This document shows, in pieces, positions 9,089 through 21,529 of a stretch of 64,000 bases of DNA (position 1 is its first letter; every line of letters starts with the position of its first letter). Source of the stretch: Alteromonas abrolhosensis (GTDB lineage Bacteria > Pseudomonadota > Gammaproteobacteria > Enterobacterales > Alteromonadaceae); NCBI RefSeq assembly GCF_001953635.1, contig NZ_MEJH01000003.1:921697-985696 (forward strand), in the 5' to 3' direction. The notes under the pieces were generated by a model. It had not been told where the DNA came from and did not search any database. It saw only the letters and a program-made list of their open reading frames with translations. Position numbers and translations under genes: made by a program.

Positions 9089-10810
9089 TTACATCCAGGA
9101 CTTTCTCGTCGACTCCACCTCGAATAACACACTATCTACTAGTTTATTAACGTATTCTTCTGGCAGAAACGGAATGGTAACCGCCCCCGAGGCCAGTACA
9201 AACTTAATGGTGGCCAGCTTTTTCCGTTTCATAAACACGCTCTGCTTAACGATGACTTGTTGCGCTTTGTAGGGTTCAAAGCACTGATAATCAACGCCTA
9301 CTCTACCTCGTCTTATGTAAACGTACTTGTTATCGAAAGCTATACCCCATCGCCACCATCTAAGCGTGAGTAACAGCGCTATGGCACTAAAGACAATGAG
9401 TGCCCCAAGCATAATATCTAGATGGGACGACACAGCGCCAATAGTGAAAAAGATAATAAAAGGCAACGTCCAGCCCGCAAGCAACCAAAAAGTAATAAAT
9501 CGCTTACTAATGGTTTGATAATCTTGACCTCGCAGGTCACATCCTGGCATCACTTCTTGACTAAGCGCGAAGGCTTCATCTTCGGTTACCGATGGCACAA
9601 TAAGCTTATTTGGCGACATCAGTTCTTGCACTTGCTGGCCAGCAGTAGAGTTCTGTTCAAAATACAAATTAACTCGTTTAAGGATTTTATCCAGCCAATC
9701 TTGCTTTGCAGTTATCATTTGAATGCGTGATGCACGCATGCTGACTTCCAGCTTATTGAGCAAGCCGCTGCGACGAATATAGCGGTCCCCTGCTCTTGAA
9801 AGCGTGTAGCCGTAGAAAGTGAAAAGCGCGCCACCAACACTTAGCAGTGCCACCAATGCCATCAGCATCATAACAACCACAAAGGCATACAAACCAAATT
9901 GCCACCACGCTACCGTTTGTTCCCCGACTAACTGATTAAGCTGTAAGCCTTTATCGGCTAACCACTCTGATACAACCCCAAACACATCGTCATAAAAAGG
10001 CGCTGCGGCACCCAGTATGATCCAAACGCGATTGTTAGTGATGCCGTGAATAATAATGTCTTTTACGGAACGTCGATTCAGCACTTCTTCACTTGTATGG
10101 AGGTTATCTGCTGCTTTAGCCCCCATGCTTTGTGTTCGCAAAGACGAACTTTGTCCATCGGCCAATTCTCCATCATAGACGTCCTCGCTTGATAGCTCAT
10201 CTCTTTCGCTCACTTCGTGATGCGCTTTTTCATACAACACCTGTTTTTTCAGAGCTTCGGCGTAGGCTTCTGGCACCGCTACTATTTTGGCCTCTTCTTT
10301 ACCACTTCCTGCCGTATCGAGTACCACTAACGCGTATCCAAAAGGACGATAATAAAAAGGGCGCTCAATCTTAACGTTTTGAATACGCCACAAAGGTAAG
10401 TTGGTATAGCGGCGCTGAAACACGCCATGATGAATCTCAACGTGCTGGTTATGCACGCGAAACTTGTACATTAAGAAGCTTATTACGCCACTACCACTTG
10501 TAGATAAAAAAAGGATTCCGGCACCTATTAGCACTTCAGGGGACAGTAGGTTATCCCAGATATTGAACGATATGGCTAAGGCGGGAATGGTGTAAATAAG
10601 CACTTGAGCCGAGTTGGTAAAATTACGAATAGTAAAATACAAAATAGAAATCAGGGAGAGGCGCTGCCACTCATCACCCGTTTCTACTTTAAGTTTCGGT
10701 TCTATCACTCCAGCATCTGGGCCATGGGACTCAAGCGCAGCATCTTCTTTCAGATCTTTTGACTGATTCAGTGTAGGCGCTTGGTTTGAAGAGGTTTCAG
10801 ATACCGTCAT
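9089..10810 (-). CDS. PH-domain membrane protein (YdbT-like)
   Basis: A 573-residue membrane protein with three bacterial PH (bPH2) modules between paired transmembrane segments. Each module has the short YTLSRAGDRYIRRSGLL-type strand pattern: roughly 100-190 (FRVHNQHVEIHHGVFQRR), 330-420 and 480-570 (FDNKYVYIRRGRVGVDYQ). The architecture matches the YdbT/COG3428 family, which is nearly always paired with a small YdbS-like partner, as here. The start overlaps the stop of that partner by one base (TAATG), implying translational coupling. In Bacillus the ydbST pair has been linked to resistance to antimicrobial peptides; the function in proteobacteria is unknown. A charged linker near 195-240 is poorly conserved. 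Confidence 0.82.
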   Translation of the reverse strand: MTVSETSSNQAPTLNQSKDLKEDAALESHGPDAGVIEPKLKVETGDEWQRLSLISILYFTIRNFTNSAQVLIYTIPALAISFNIWDNLLSPEVLIGAGILFLSTSGSGVISFLMYKFRVHNQHVEIHHGVFQRRYTNLPLWRIQNVKIERPFYYRPFGYALVVLDTAGSGKEEAKIVAVPEAYAEALKKQVLYEKAHHEVSERDELSSEDVYDGELADGQSSSLRTQSMGAKAADNLHTSEEVLNRRSVKDIIIHGITNNRVWIILGAAAPFYDDVFGVVSEWLADKGLQLNQLVGEQTVAWWQFGLYAFVVVMMLMALVALLSVGGALFTFYGYTLSRAGDRYIRRSGLLNKLEVSMRASRIQMITAKQDWLDKILKRVNLYFEQNSTAGQQVQELMSPNKLIVPSVTEDEAFALSQEVMPGCDLRGQDYQTISKRFITFWLLAGWTLPFIIFFTIGAVSSHLDIMLGALIVFSAIALLLTLRWWRWGIAFDNKYVYIRRGRVGVDYQCFEPYKAQQVIVKQSVFMKRKKLATIKFVLASGAVTIPFLPEEYVNKLVDSVLFEVESTRKSWM

Positions 10811-11364
10811 TAGCGTGCACCGATGTCTTTGTGAGCAAGTATGAACTCACGCAACTGCTCTGCCCTTTCAATGCTTAACCCTGGTATTTCAAAGGTATAC
10901 ATTTCCCCACCGGCAGAAAAAACCTGTAGTGAAGCAAGGCCCGCCCATCTTTCCAGAGGCCCGCGATTAACTTCAACGTGCTGAACACGCAAAATGGGTT
11001 GGCACGAGAGCTTCCTAAAAATTAACCCAGACTGCTTGCTGATGTCTTGTTCGCGAATGGCGTAAAATATGCGTACATCAGCAAAGAAATGGTACAAGGC
11101 CCATACGCTGCCTAAAGCGACGATACCTGCAATAACATACGGATAAGCTTGCAGTAAACCGTCTGGCAATGACCAAAAACTTTGAAATCTTATCGCCGTT
11201 GCTATACCTATTAGCACTAGCGCTATCAATAAAATTGAGAACATATTTAGCGCGCGGTACTTTTTGGATATAGGCAATAACGTGAGCGTTTGAAGTGAAG
11301 GGATCTCATCAACGCTTAGCTGATTGTTTGAAAATACTGTCTCTTGTTGTGCGCTAATTGCCAT
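10810..11364 (-). CDS. Small PH-domain membrane protein (YdbS-like)
   Basis: A 184-residue protein with two transmembrane helices (about 48-68 and 75-100) followed by one bPH2 domain (LIFRKLSCQPILRVQHVEVNRGPLERW...LQVFSAGGE). This is the YdbS/COG3402 layout. The ATG at 11364 is preferred over a GTG at 11385 because AAAAGGA sits at proper spacing before it. It is the first gene of a two-gene unit with the larger PH protein, sharing a TAATG junction. It probably forms a membrane complex with that partner; function unknown. Confidence 0.83.
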   Translation of the reverse strand: MAISAQQETVFSNNQLSVDEIPSLQTLTLLPISKKYRALNMFSILLIALVLIGIATAIRFQSFWSLPDGLLQAYPYVIAGIVALGSVWALYHFFADVRIFYAIREQDISKQSGLIFRKLSCQPILRVQHVEVNRGPLERWAGLASLQVFSAGGEMYTFEIPGLSIERAEQLREFILAHKDIGAR

Positions 11365-11478
11365 CACATTAATTCCTTTTACCACTTATAAATTAAGAAC
11401 AAGCTGCCGTTTTCCTTATTGAGGTAGGCTAGCGGACAACTCTGTTCCTAGAGATTACTCAAGCACCGGTTTCATAAC

Positions 11479-11506
11479 AAAAAAGAGGGCAAGCCCTCTT
11501 TTTTTA
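11479..11506 (-). terminator. Intrinsic terminator downstream of arcB
   Basis: GAGGGC-AA-GCCCTC stem flanked by A and T runs. In the minus direction it lies about 30 bp past the arcB stop. The symmetric A/T tracts could also act on the plus strand. Confidence 0.85.
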
Positions 11507-11536
11507 CATTACCTATTAAAGAGCGCGTTACGCCAA

Positions 11537-13891
11537 CTAGTCATCAACCTGCTGTTCATTCAGCCAATCGTGTAATGCCTTCATGTCGTGCTGAACGGCC
11601 ATTTGCAGCTCTTCCACCCAATCATGCACGTTCTCCCACCATGTTGGGTGGTCGCCCTGTTGAATTTGATTAGCAATACGCTGTACGCGAGCCAAACCAA
11701 CAGAGCCAGCGGCTCCTTTAATTTTGTGAGCCTGTGAGCACACTTCTGACTTTTCGTCCGCACTTAAGCTTAGCTGCAGTATTTCCATGTATTCGGGCAT
11801 TTTTTCTTGGAATACTTTAACGCTAGCTCGCACCATTTCATCCCCTATGGTATCAACTAACATCTGTAATAAGTCCATATCTAAAATGTTACTTAATGTT
11901 TTGTTAGGTTCAGGGCGCTCTACTTCACCATCAATTTCTAGCGGCGCAGGCGGTGCATGGAACAACTCGTTAAACACCTCAATAACGCGAGATTTTTTAA
12001 TCGGCTTAGCAATAACGTCATCCATACCGTTTTCTAAGTATTCATCACGCTTTTTAATGACGTTTGCCGTTAGCGCCACGATAGGCGTTTGCATAACCAG
12101 ATCTTCTTCAATAATCGTACTTGCCACATCGAACCCGGTCATGTCAGGCAATTGAATATCAAGCAAGATAAGGTCGTATTGGTTTTCCCTGACTTTATCT
12201 ATGGCTTCTTGCCCCGTCATTGCTACATCGACTTTCTGGCCAAGCTTCTCGAGTAAGGCTTTGGCGACCATTACGTTCAATTCAATATCTTCTACTAACA
12301 AGATATTAAGCCCTGTCACTTGAAGCTGCGCCACTTTCATTGGGCTGTTAGAAATTTGAACTGGCAACACAATTTCAAAACGGGTGCCTTTACCCACTTT
12401 ACTTGAAACGTGAATTTCACCTTTCATCAAGTCGACCATTTGCTTACAAATCGCCAACCCAATACCGGTACCTGTGGCCGATTGGTGGTCAGGGTGATCG
12501 ACCTGATAGTACATGGCAAAAATTTTATCAATTTCGCTTTCAGGAATACCTACGCCCGTGTCTTCGATCACAAACGTTACGTACGCCTTATCACCATCGG
12601 GTTTGGTCGATGAAACCGTGAGGCTCACGTGCCCTTTTTGTGTGAACTTCACTGCGTTAAACAAGATGTTCCACAATATCTGACGAAGGCGCGTACCATC
12701 TATTTCAACAAGGCGGGGAAGCGGCTCGTTAATTGTCGTTTTAAGCTCTAGCTGTTTGTCGGCAGCAAGCAGGCGAATAATGCTGCTAAGTTCTTCGGTA
12801 AAGTCTTTTAACGATATGGTTTTAAGACTCAGCTCAAGCTTGTCTCTGTCTAACTTATCAAGGTCGATAATATCGTTAAAAATGTTACCTAACGTTATAG
12901 CGCTGGCATATATCGTACTGACCCAGTTAAATTGTTCTTCACTCAAGTCGGTATCACGCAGCATACGGCTTAAGCCCACGATTCCGTTTAGTGGTGTGCG
13001 TAGCTCATGACTTATGGTTGCGATAAAGCGAGTTTTATCGGTACTGGCTTTTGCTGCAGCATTTTCAGCCTGCTTACGCTCAGTCATATCTCGACCGAAC
13101 GACAATAAGCCAAGGCGATTACCGTCTTTATCGAAGAAAGGTACACGTTTCATTTCGAAGTAACGACGACGTCCATCGGCAAAGCGAAGCCACAACTCTT
13201 CTGTAATACTGGCGTTAGTCTCTAAGACTTCGTGATCACTCGCTACAATTTGACGGGCAAGCTCTTCCTCATATACGTCTTTTGGCGTTAAACCCAGCAA
13301 CTCTTGCTCGGTTTTACCCGTCATCAGTTCCGCTATGCGGTTACAACCAGCAAACCGACCTTCTTCATTCCGGTAGTATATTAAGTCTGGCGAGGCATCA
13401 ATGATTGAACGTAACAAGGTTGATAAGCGGCGTGCTTGTGCTTCCTGTTCAGATTTATCCTGAATCTCTTTTTCTAAATCTTTAAACAGCGCCTCACGCT
13501 CTTCTTGTGCTTGCTTACGCTGCTCTATCTCGTGGTTAAGCTGCCTGATGTTGCTTTGAAGTTCGCGGTTAAGAAAGACATCTTCTTCTCGCAAGCTTTC
13601 TAGTTGGCTGACAACTTCCTTTAAATTGGTGCGTGAATTCTCTAATTGCTTTATTAACTCGCTAAAGAAATAAAGTACCCAAGGCGCAGACAGCATGGTC
13701 AGTACAACTGCACTGATAAAATCATCAGGCTGAACCTGGCTTCCCATGCTCACGCGTATTACGTATGAGCCGCCTAGCGTAAACACAAGTGAAAGAACAA
13801 CAAACAATATGCTGAGCTTTAGAGTGCCAAAACGCTGAACAAATTGGGCAAAGCGAATTGCCCAAGAATCGTTTGGTGAATCTGAATGCAT
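11537..13891 (-). CDS. arcB: Aerobic respiration control sensor kinase ArcB
   Basis: Tripartite hybrid histidine kinase that senses the quinone pool and controls ArcA; 784 residues against 778 in E. coli. Order: two transmembrane helices (about 25-47 and 58-80), a leucine-rich coiled coil (80-155) and a PAS domain (156-270) that contains C183. Then follow HisKA with H295 (TISHELRTPLNG), HATPase (NAVKF, DTGVGIP, GTGIGLA), a receiver with D578 and a C-terminal HPt with H722 (AHKIKGAAGS). Numbering runs near-constantly 2-5 above E. coli ArcB. Of the two E. coli PAS cysteines, C180 is kept (C183) but C241 aligns with Y244. The ATG at 13891 is chosen over a TTG three codons upstream. No arcA in the window, as is usual. 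Confidence 0.94.
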   Translation of the reverse strand: MHSDSPNDSWAIRFAQFVQRFGTLKLSILFVVLSLVFTLGGSYVIRVSMGSQVQPDDFISAVVLTMLSAPWVLYFFSELIKQLENSRTNLKEVVSQLESLREEDVFLNRELQSNIRQLNHEIEQRKQAQEEREALFKDLEKEIQDKSEQEAQARRLSTLLRSIIDASPDLIYYRNEEGRFAGCNRIAELMTGKTEQELLGLTPKDVYEEELARQIVASDHEVLETNASITEELWLRFADGRRRYFEMKRVPFFDKDGNRLGLLSFGRDMTERKQAENAAAKASTDKTRFIATISHELRTPLNGIVGLSRMLRDTDLSEEQFNWVSTIYASAITLGNIFNDIIDLDKLDRDKLELSLKTISLKDFTEELSSIIRLLAADKQLELKTTINEPLPRLVEIDGTRLRQILWNILFNAVKFTQKGHVSLTVSSTKPDGDKAYVTFVIEDTGVGIPESEIDKIFAMYYQVDHPDHQSATGTGIGLAICKQMVDLMKGEIHVSSKVGKGTRFEIVLPVQISNSPMKVAQLQVTGLNILLVEDIELNVMVAKALLEKLGQKVDVAMTGQEAIDKVRENQYDLILLDIQLPDMTGFDVASTIIEEDLVMQTPIVALTANVIKKRDEYLENGMDDVIAKPIKKSRVIEVFNELFHAPPAPLEIDGEVERPEPNKTLSNILDMDLLQMLVDTIGDEMVRASVKVFQEKMPEYMEILQLSLSADEKSEVCSQAHKIKGAAGSVGLARVQRIANQIQQGDHPTWWENVHDWVEELQMAVQHDMKALHDWLNEQQVDD

Positions 13892-13990
13892 GTACGTCAA
13901 ATTTAAGCTTATTTTGCGGTTATCCTATCAGGCTTTCACTGCTTCGGGAATGCGCTATGTCAATGCGAGATGCTATCGCCCCGCTTAACG

Positions 13991-14926
13991 TCAGGATTTA
14001 AAGGGAGACTTTTCGGTAATTTCGTTAATGTACTTGGTATTCACCCACCCAACCTTGGTGTAGGAAACTTTTGCCCACTCTCCCCGCTTCTCTAAAACTT
14101 TTAACACCTCGCCTTTGTTTAATCCGTTCTCGACCACCCCAAATGAGACGTCAGGCCCTTTTCTCACATTCAATGCATTAGCACTTACGTTTGCCACCCG
14201 TTTCACCGGGCTTGCGAGATCTCGTTGTATTTGATCGTGGGCTTCTCGCTGCGAGCTCGATTCACTTGATTCTCTCGCCCATTTGTCGCTTTCACTTTGC
14301 AACACCAAAGCTTTGAATTTCTGGAGGGGAAAAGCAGGGCCAGGGTCAACCTTTCTCGCGGGGGCAATCTCTTCGTGCCCAACTACGGTAGAGATATCGT
14401 AGTAACTACTCAGTGCTTTACAAATCGATAGTGTCCTTGCAATTTGTACCTCTGTATATTTGTGCCAGTAGCCAATCGATTGCTGGTTGGCGTGTTGCGC
14501 AGCCAATACTTCATTCTCACCATAAACTTCGCCAAACCAACTTTCATAAGTACCGTCTCCTCTGGCTTTCAGCTGGCCAGCATTGTCTAATTCAATGCCA
14601 ATGGAATATTGGTTCAACCCACTGCGACCTTCATAGTGACTCTCTCCTGCATGCCACGCAATTTTATTGGTAGGTAACATTTGCACGATGTCACCGTTAC
14701 GCCCGACGACAAAATGGGCTGACACGCCGCTGTCGGCATTGGTTAACACATTGACCGAGGAAGCAAGGCTACTACCAGCGGTAAAATGAATAACAATAGT
14801 ATCGGGAGAGCCAGATTGAAAACGTCCAGGTGTATTAGGAGAAAGCCTGAAACTGATATTGTCGCCAGTTAAAATGTGATCATCTATGCTAAAGGTAGGC
14901 GCTGGTGAAGCGTGTAGCGTATTCAT
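13991..14926 (-). CDS. N-acetylmuramoyl-L-alanine amidase (Amidase_2) with SH3b domain
   Basis: A 311-residue zinc amidase predicted to cleave the MurNAc-L-Ala bond. The Amidase_2/PGRP fold spans about 40-205, with zinc ligands H47 (IVIHFTAG), H184 (VVGHEEIAP) and D194 (RKVDPGP). A bacterial SH3 domain follows at about 244-303 (NALNVRKGPDVSFGVV...WAKVSYTKVGWV). No signal peptide is evident, unlike AmiD or AmpDh2, so it may be cytoplasmic, exported by another route, or effector- or recycling-like. AAGGAT precedes the ATG. It is a single gene, 99 bp upstream of arcB. The cell-wall role is sound; the location is uncertain. Confidence 0.85.
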   Translation of the reverse strand: MNTLHASPAPTFSIDDHILTGDNISFRLSPNTPGRFQSGSPDTIVIHFTAGSSLASSVNVLTNADSGVSAHFVVGRNGDIVQMLPTNKIAWHAGESHYEGRSGLNQYSIGIELDNAGQLKARGDGTYESWFGEVYGENEVLAAQHANQQSIGYWHKYTEVQIARTLSICKALSSYYDISTVVGHEEIAPARKVDPGPAFPLQKFKALVLQSESDKWARESSESSSQREAHDQIQRDLASPVKRVANVSANALNVRKGPDVSFGVVENGLNKGEVLKVLEKRGEWAKVSYTKVGWVNTKYINEITEKSPFKS

Positions 14927-15589
14927 ACAATAATCCTTATTGTCTTAACGGCACGCCACTACAGTGAATTTTTATTCTTCGCCTTTCACACTAAGCGCAC
15001 ATTCAATTTACACACAGCTCTTTCTTTCAGCATCGTATATAACACTACGAGCCTTACCTGCGGTCAATTTTCAAACAATATAACAAACTGCTTATATGAG
15101 TGGAACCATAGCTTTACAATTTAATAAAAATACACCGCAAACCGCTATTGACAACATAAAACATCGAAATATAAGCATATTTATTCAACCAAACAATGCA
15201 AATGATAACCAATATCATTTGATTGAAGCGAATTATCCACTTTTCAATATTGATAACATTTTTGTTACAAACATAAACATCCATGCGTAAACATTTGATT
15301 ATTCTATATTTAATTATATTTATACTAATTCACTATAAAGCTTATACTTTTAGCGTTTGATTTTAGTTTTTAATGTGGGTATTTTGTACGGCCCGCATCG
15401 CAATAATGCATAAAAATGCGGAAACGACTGGAATCCTCTAATAATAAAATAACGACAAGAAAGGCGCACGCCGCAAGCAATACCGCTCGCAGGCACAAAA
15501 GACGTCTAATAATGTTGTGATACGCAAACCTAGGCGCATCTACACGCAACGCATACCTTGCCCAGTCAAAAGGTTGAAGGAGTTAAGAG
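14927..15589. promoter_or_regulatory. Long AT-rich leader of gltBD
   Basis: 663 bp without a credible gene between the divergent amidase and gltB. The middle (about 15060-15370) is very AT-rich with many TTAT/ATAAT stretches, typical of promoter or nucleoid-protein-bound DNA. The last ~150 bp are more GC-rich and end in GAAGGAG before gltB. The position suggests it carries the gltBD promoter and the amidase promoter. I could not fix a -35/-10 pair or a known operator by eye. Confidence 0.5.
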
Positions 15590-18500
15590 ATGAGTTTATA
15601 TAATCCCAATGATTCCCGGGACAACTGTGGGTTTGGCTTAATCGCTCACACTCATGGGGAAGCCAGTCATGAATTGGTAACTACTGCAATACACGGTCTT
15701 GACCGTATGCAGCATCGTGGCGGCATCGCTGCCGACGGGAAAACCGGTGACGGCTGTGGTTTATTACTACAGAAACCGGATGCGTTCTTCCATGCAATCG
15801 CCGAAGAAAATGGCTGGAAACTCAGCAAAAAATACGGCGTGGGCATGATTTTCTTAAGTCAGGACCCAGTACTTGCGCAAGCCGCGCGTGACGTACTCAA
15901 TGAAGAACTAGAAAAAGAAACACTTTCAGTAGTGGGTTGGCGCGAAGTGCCTGTCGACCGCTCAGTACTGGGTGAACTAGCGCTAACGGGTGTTCCGCAA
16001 ATCGAACAGGTATTTGTGAACGCGCCAGCAGGTTGGAGAAAACGCGACCTTGAGCGTCGTTTGTATATGATCCGCCGCCGCGCTGAAAAACGTCTTGAGA
16101 AAGATCCCGATTTTTACGTAGCTTGTTTGTCAGGCTTGGTAACGATCTACAAAGGCTTGGTAATGCCAAAAGACTTACCTGCCTTCTACCACGATCTTGC
16201 CGATGAGCGTATGCAAAGCGCAATTTGCGTTTTCCACCAACGCTTCTCAACAAATACATTACCACGCTGGCCTCTTGCTCAGCCTTTCCGCTTCCTTGCG
16301 CACAATGGTGAAATTAACACCATTAAAGGAAACCGCGACTGGGCCATGGCACGTGCTGCTAAATTCGCAACGCCACTTATTCCAGATCTTAAAGATGCAG
16401 CCCCTTTCGTGAATACTGAAGGATCAGACTCATCCTCGCTGGATAACATGCTGGAGCTATTCTTAGCCGGCGGTATGGATTTATTCCGTGCTATGCGGTT
16501 ACTTGTTCCACCCGCCTATCAAAACAACAAAACCATGGACGATGACCTTCGTGCATTTTACGAGTTCAACTCTATGCACATGGAACCATGGGACGGCCCT
16601 GCGGGTATCGTTTTAACTAACGGTCGCCACGTAGCCTGTAACCTTGATAGAAACGGTCTACGTCCTGCGCGTTACGTTATTACTAAGAACGGTTTCATTA
16701 CCCTAGCCTCAGAAGTAGGAATTTGGGATTACGAGCAAGCTGACGTCATTGAAAAAGGACGTGTAGGCCCAGGTGAAATGCTTGCTGTAGACACATACAC
16801 AGGCAAAATCTGGCGCTCTACTGAAATTGATGAAGACTTAAAAGCGCGTCACCCTTATAAAGAGTGGCTAGATAAGCATATTCGTCGACTTACACCAATT
16901 GAAAAGCTTGATGCGTCGTTAATTGGCAAGCGCGTGTTTGACGACGATGCCATGGCGGTGTACCACAAGCTACACGCCTACAGCTATGAGGAAATTCAAC
17001 AAGTTGTAAAAGTACTCGCGAAAGACGGTCAAGAAGCCGTTGGTTCAATGGGTGATGACACGCCAATGGCGGTTATGTCATCGCGTCAGCGTACGGTTTA
17101 CGACTATTTCCGTCAGCAATTCGCACAGGTTACTAACCCGCCTATCGACCCGCTACGTGAAAACCACGTTATGTCGTTGGCAACCTGTATTGGCCGCGAG
17201 CAAAACGTATTTAGCGAAACCTCAGGTTACGCCGACCGCGTATTGTTCGACTCGCCAGTGCTAATGTATACCGACCTTAAGCAACTGCGCGAATTTAACC
17301 CAGACAACTACTACTCAGAAGTCGTCGAGCTTCAATATGCACCGCAAGAAGGCTTGAAGAAAGCCATCGAGCGCGTGTGTAACGAAGTAGAAATGCTGGT
17401 TAAAAACAAGCGTGCTGCATTCGTTATTCTGTCTGACAGAAACATTAAACAAAATCGTTTGGTTATCCCTGCAGCAATGGCAGTTGGAGCGGTACAGCGT
17501 CGCTTAGTTGAAAAGTCATTGCGCTGCGATGCTAACGTTGTTGTTGAGACAGCAAGTGCCCGCGATCCACACCATTTCGCGGTGTTGATTGGTTTAGGTG
17601 CTACTGCGGTTTATCCATTCCTAGCATACGAAACCATTGAGCAGCTTTGTGAAAAAGGCGAGCTAGATATATCTCCTATGCAGGCCACGTTGAACTACCG
17701 TAAGGGTATCAACAAGGGCTTGTATAAGATCATGTCGAAAATGGGTATTAGTACCGTTGCTAGCTACCGTAGCTCTAAACTGTTTGAAGCAGTGGGTATT
17801 AACAACGAAGTGATGAAGTTATGCTTTAAAGGTGTGACCTCACGCATTCAAGGTGCGGGCTTCGATGATTTCCAGCAAGATCTTATCAACCTAAACCGTA
17901 TTGCTTGGCTTAAGCGTAAATCTGTCGATCACGGCGGCTTGCTTAAATACGTGCACGGTGGCGAGTATCACGCCTATAACCCAGACGTAGTCAGTACGCT
18001 TCAAAAGGCTGTGGTGTCTGGTAACTACGACGACTACCAGCAATATGCGAAGCTTGTTAACGAGCGTGCGCCTGCGCACATTCGCGACTTGCTAGCTATA
18101 AACCCTGATTGCGACCCTATTGATATTAGTGAAGTAGAAGCACCGGAAAATTTATTCCCACGCTTTGATACGGCAGCAATGTCAATTGGTGCACTAAGCC
18201 CTGAAGCGCACGAAGCGCTAGCGATCGCTATGAACCGCTTGGGCGGTCAGTCCAACTCAGGTGAAGGTGGCGAACACCCTTCTCGCTTTGGAACTGAAAA
18301 GAACTCTAAAATTAAGCAGGTGGCTTCAGGTCGCTTTGGTGTGACGCCTCACTATTTGGTTAACGCTAACGTTATTCAAATTAAAGTGGCGCAAGGTGCA
18401 AAACCGGGTGAAGGCGGTCAGCTTCCTGGCGATAAGGTAAATAAGTACATCGCACAGCTACGATTCTCTGTGCCGGGTGTAACCCTTATTTCACCACCTC

Positions 18501-20056
18501 CACACCACGATATTTATTCAATTGAAGATTTGGCACAGCTAATTTTCGATTTGAAACAGGTTAATCCAACGGCACTTATATCCGTTAAGCTAGTATCTGA
18601 GCCGGGTGTTGGTACCATTGCAACGGGTGTAGCGAAAGCCTATGCCGACCTTATTACCGTTTCTGGTTACGATGGCGGTACAGGTGCAAGCCCGCTAACA
18701 TCAGTTAAGTATGCGGGTAGTCCGTTCGAACTTGGTTTGTCTGAAACGCAACAAGCGCTTATTGAAAACGGCTTACGTCACAAAGTACGCGTTCAAACCG
18801 ACGGTGGTTTGAAAACAGGCTTAGACGTAGTAAAAGCCGGTATTTTAGGTGCTGAGAGCTTTGGTTTTGGTACAGGTCCAATGGTGGCGTTAGGCTGTAA
18901 ATATTTGCGTATTTGCCACTTGAACAACTGTGCGACCGGTGTTGCAACGCAAGATCAAAAACTGCGTGACGACCACTTCATTGGCTTACCTGATATGGTA
19001 ATGAACTACTTCAAGTTTATTGCTCAAGAAGTACGTGAAATCATGGCGTCTATGGGTATTGCTAAGTTCGACGACCTTGTTGGTCGCACAGAGCTACTTA
19101 AAGTTTTAGATGGCATTACCGCTAAGCAGAACCGTTTAGATTTGTCTCCGTTACTAGCGCAGCCTAAAGCAGGCGATCATACGCGCTTATTCTGTTCACA
19201 AACGACTAACGCACCTATCGATAAAGGTGAGTTGAACGCGCAGATGCTTAAAGACGGTCAGCAAGCGGTTGTTGACGGTAAGTCTATTACTCTTAAATAC
19301 CCTATCCGCAATACGGATCGTTCTGTCGGCGCATTGCTGTCGGGTGAAATTGCTAAACATCATGGTAACCACGACTTTGAAGACACACCTATCAAAGTTG
19401 AACTTACCGGTACAGCAGGTCAGAGCTTCGGTGTGTGGAACGCTGGCGGACTGCATATGCACCTTGAAGGTGATGCCAACGATTATGTAGGTAAAGGGAT
19501 GACTGGCGGTAAGCTTGTTATTTACCCACCTCGCAATATCTCGTACGACCCCCACGACAGCGCCATTATGGGTAACACCTGCCTTTACGGCGCAACAGGC
19601 GGAAAGCTGTTTGCAGCTGGCCGTGCAGGCGAGCGCTTTGGCGTACGTAACTCTGGTGCTATTGCGGTAGTGGAAGGCATTGGCGATAACGGCTGTGAGT
19701 ATATGACAGGCGGTATTGTTGCTGTACTTGGTCCGGTTGGCGTTAACTTCGGTGCCGGTATGACAGGTGGTTTTGCTTATCTTATGGATGATGGCAACGA
19801 CCTTGATAACCGTGTAAATGCCGAACTGGTCGATGTAATGCCAATTGAAGATAAAGCGATTCTTGCTGAGCACTTACGTGGCTTAATTAATCAGCATTAC
19901 GAAGAAACAGGAAGCGAGCACTCGTTGTCGTTGCTTACTGATTTCGCCGCAACGCTGAAACGCTTCAAGCTTATTAAGCCAAAAACCAGTGATGTGAAAA
20001 ACTTGCTTGGTCACATTAGTCGTTCAAGTGCTGAATTACGCATTCAGGCTCAGTAG
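15590..20056 (+). CDS. gltB: Glutamate synthase (NADPH) large subunit GltB
   Basis: Makes two glutamates from glutamine and 2-oxoglutarate in nitrogen assimilation; 1488 residues, as in enterobacteria. An N-terminal Ntn glutaminase domain begins at C13 ([10 protein letters not shown]), so a 12-residue propeptide is expected to be removed. A central domain and the FMN-binding synthase barrel follow (about 850-1200: [30 protein letters not shown]). The 3Fe-4S cysteines are C1103, C1109 and C1114. The C-terminal GXGXG beta-helix starts about 1240. GAAGGAG precedes the ATG. gltD follows after 13 bp, so the pair is co-transcribed. Confidence 0.98.
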   Translation: MSLYNPNDSRDNCGFGLIAHTHGEASHELVTTAIHGLDRMQHRGGIAADGKTGDGCGLLLQKPDAFFHAIAEENGWKLSKKYGVGMIFLSQDPVLAQAARDVLNEELEKETLSVVGWREVPVDRSVLGELALTGVPQIEQVFVNAPAGWRKRDLERRLYMIRRRAEKRLEKDPDFYVACLSGLVTIYKGLVMPKDLPAFYHDLADERMQSAICVFHQRFSTNTLPRWPLAQPFRFLAHNGEINTIKGNRDWAMARAAKFATPLIPDLKDAAPFVNTEGSDSSSLDNMLELFLAGGMDLFRAMRLLVPPAYQNNKTMDDDLRAFYEFNSMHMEPWDGPAGIVLTNGRHVACNLDRNGLRPARYVITKNGFITLASEVGIWDYEQADVIEKGRVGPGEMLAVDTYTGKIWRSTEIDEDLKARHPYKEWLDKHIRRLTPIEKLDASLIGKRVFDDDAMAVYHKLHAYSYEEIQQVVKVLAKDGQEAVGSMGDDTPMAVMSSRQRTVYDYFRQQFAQVTNPPIDPLRENHVMSLATCIGREQNVFSETSGYADRVLFDSPVLMYTDLKQLREFNPDNYYSEVVELQYAPQEGLKKAIERVCNEVEMLVKNKRAAFVILSDRNIKQNRLVIPAAMAVGAVQRRLVEKSLRCDANVVVETASARDPHHFAVLIGLGATAVYPFLAYETIEQLCEKGELDISPMQATLNYRKGINKGLYKIMSKMGISTVASYRSSKLFEAVGINNEVMKLCFKGVTSRIQGAGFDDFQQDLINLNRIAWLKRKSVDHGGLLKYVHGGEYHAYNPDVVSTLQKAVVSGNYDDYQQYAKLVNERAPAHIRDLLAINPDCDPIDISEVEAPENLFPRFDTAAMSIGALSPEAHEALAIAMNRLGGQSNSGEGGEHPSRFGTEKNSKIKQVASGRFGVTPHYLVNANVIQIKVAQGAKPGEGGQLPGDKVNKYIAQLRFSVPGVTLISPPPHHDIYSIEDLAQLIFDLKQVNPTALISVKLVSEPGVGTIATGVAKAYADLITVSGYDGGTGASPLTSVKYAGSPFELGLSETQQALIENGLRHKVRVQTDGGLKTGLDVVKAGILGAESFGFGTGPMVALGCKYLRICHLNNCATGVATQDQKLRDDHFIGLPDMVMNYFKFIAQEVREIMASMGIAKFDDLVGRTELLKVLDGITAKQNRLDLSPLLAQPKAGDHTRLFCSQTTNAPIDKGELNAQMLKDGQQAVVDGKSITLKYPIRNTDRSVGALLSGEIAKHHGNHDFEDTPIKVELTGTAGQSFGVWNAGGLHMHLEGDANDYVGKGMTGGKLVIYPPRNISYDPHDSAIMGNTCLYGATGGKLFAAGRAGERFGVRNSGAIAVVEGIGDNGCEYMTGGIVAVLGPVGVNFGAGMTGGFAYLMDDGNDLDNRVNAELVDVMPIEDKAILAEHLRGLINQHYEETGSEHSLSLLTDFAATLKRFKLIKPKTSDVKNLLGHISRSSAELRIQAQ

Positions 20057-20066
20057 GAGGATTTAG

Positions 20067-21485
<1,419 letters not shown>

Positions 21486-21529
21486 ATTTTCTTATACCCC
21501 CTTCCATTGAAAGATGGAAGTTCTAATGC

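Noticed and set aside
15096..15290. 64-codon open frame in the gltB leader
   Set aside because: Lies in very AT-rich DNA, no Shine-Dalgarno, low-complexity Asn/Ile-rich product; better explained as leader DNA.
19196..19873. 225-codon open frame on the minus strand inside gltB
   Set aside because: Fully antisense to the conserved GltB C-terminal domain; no family resemblance.
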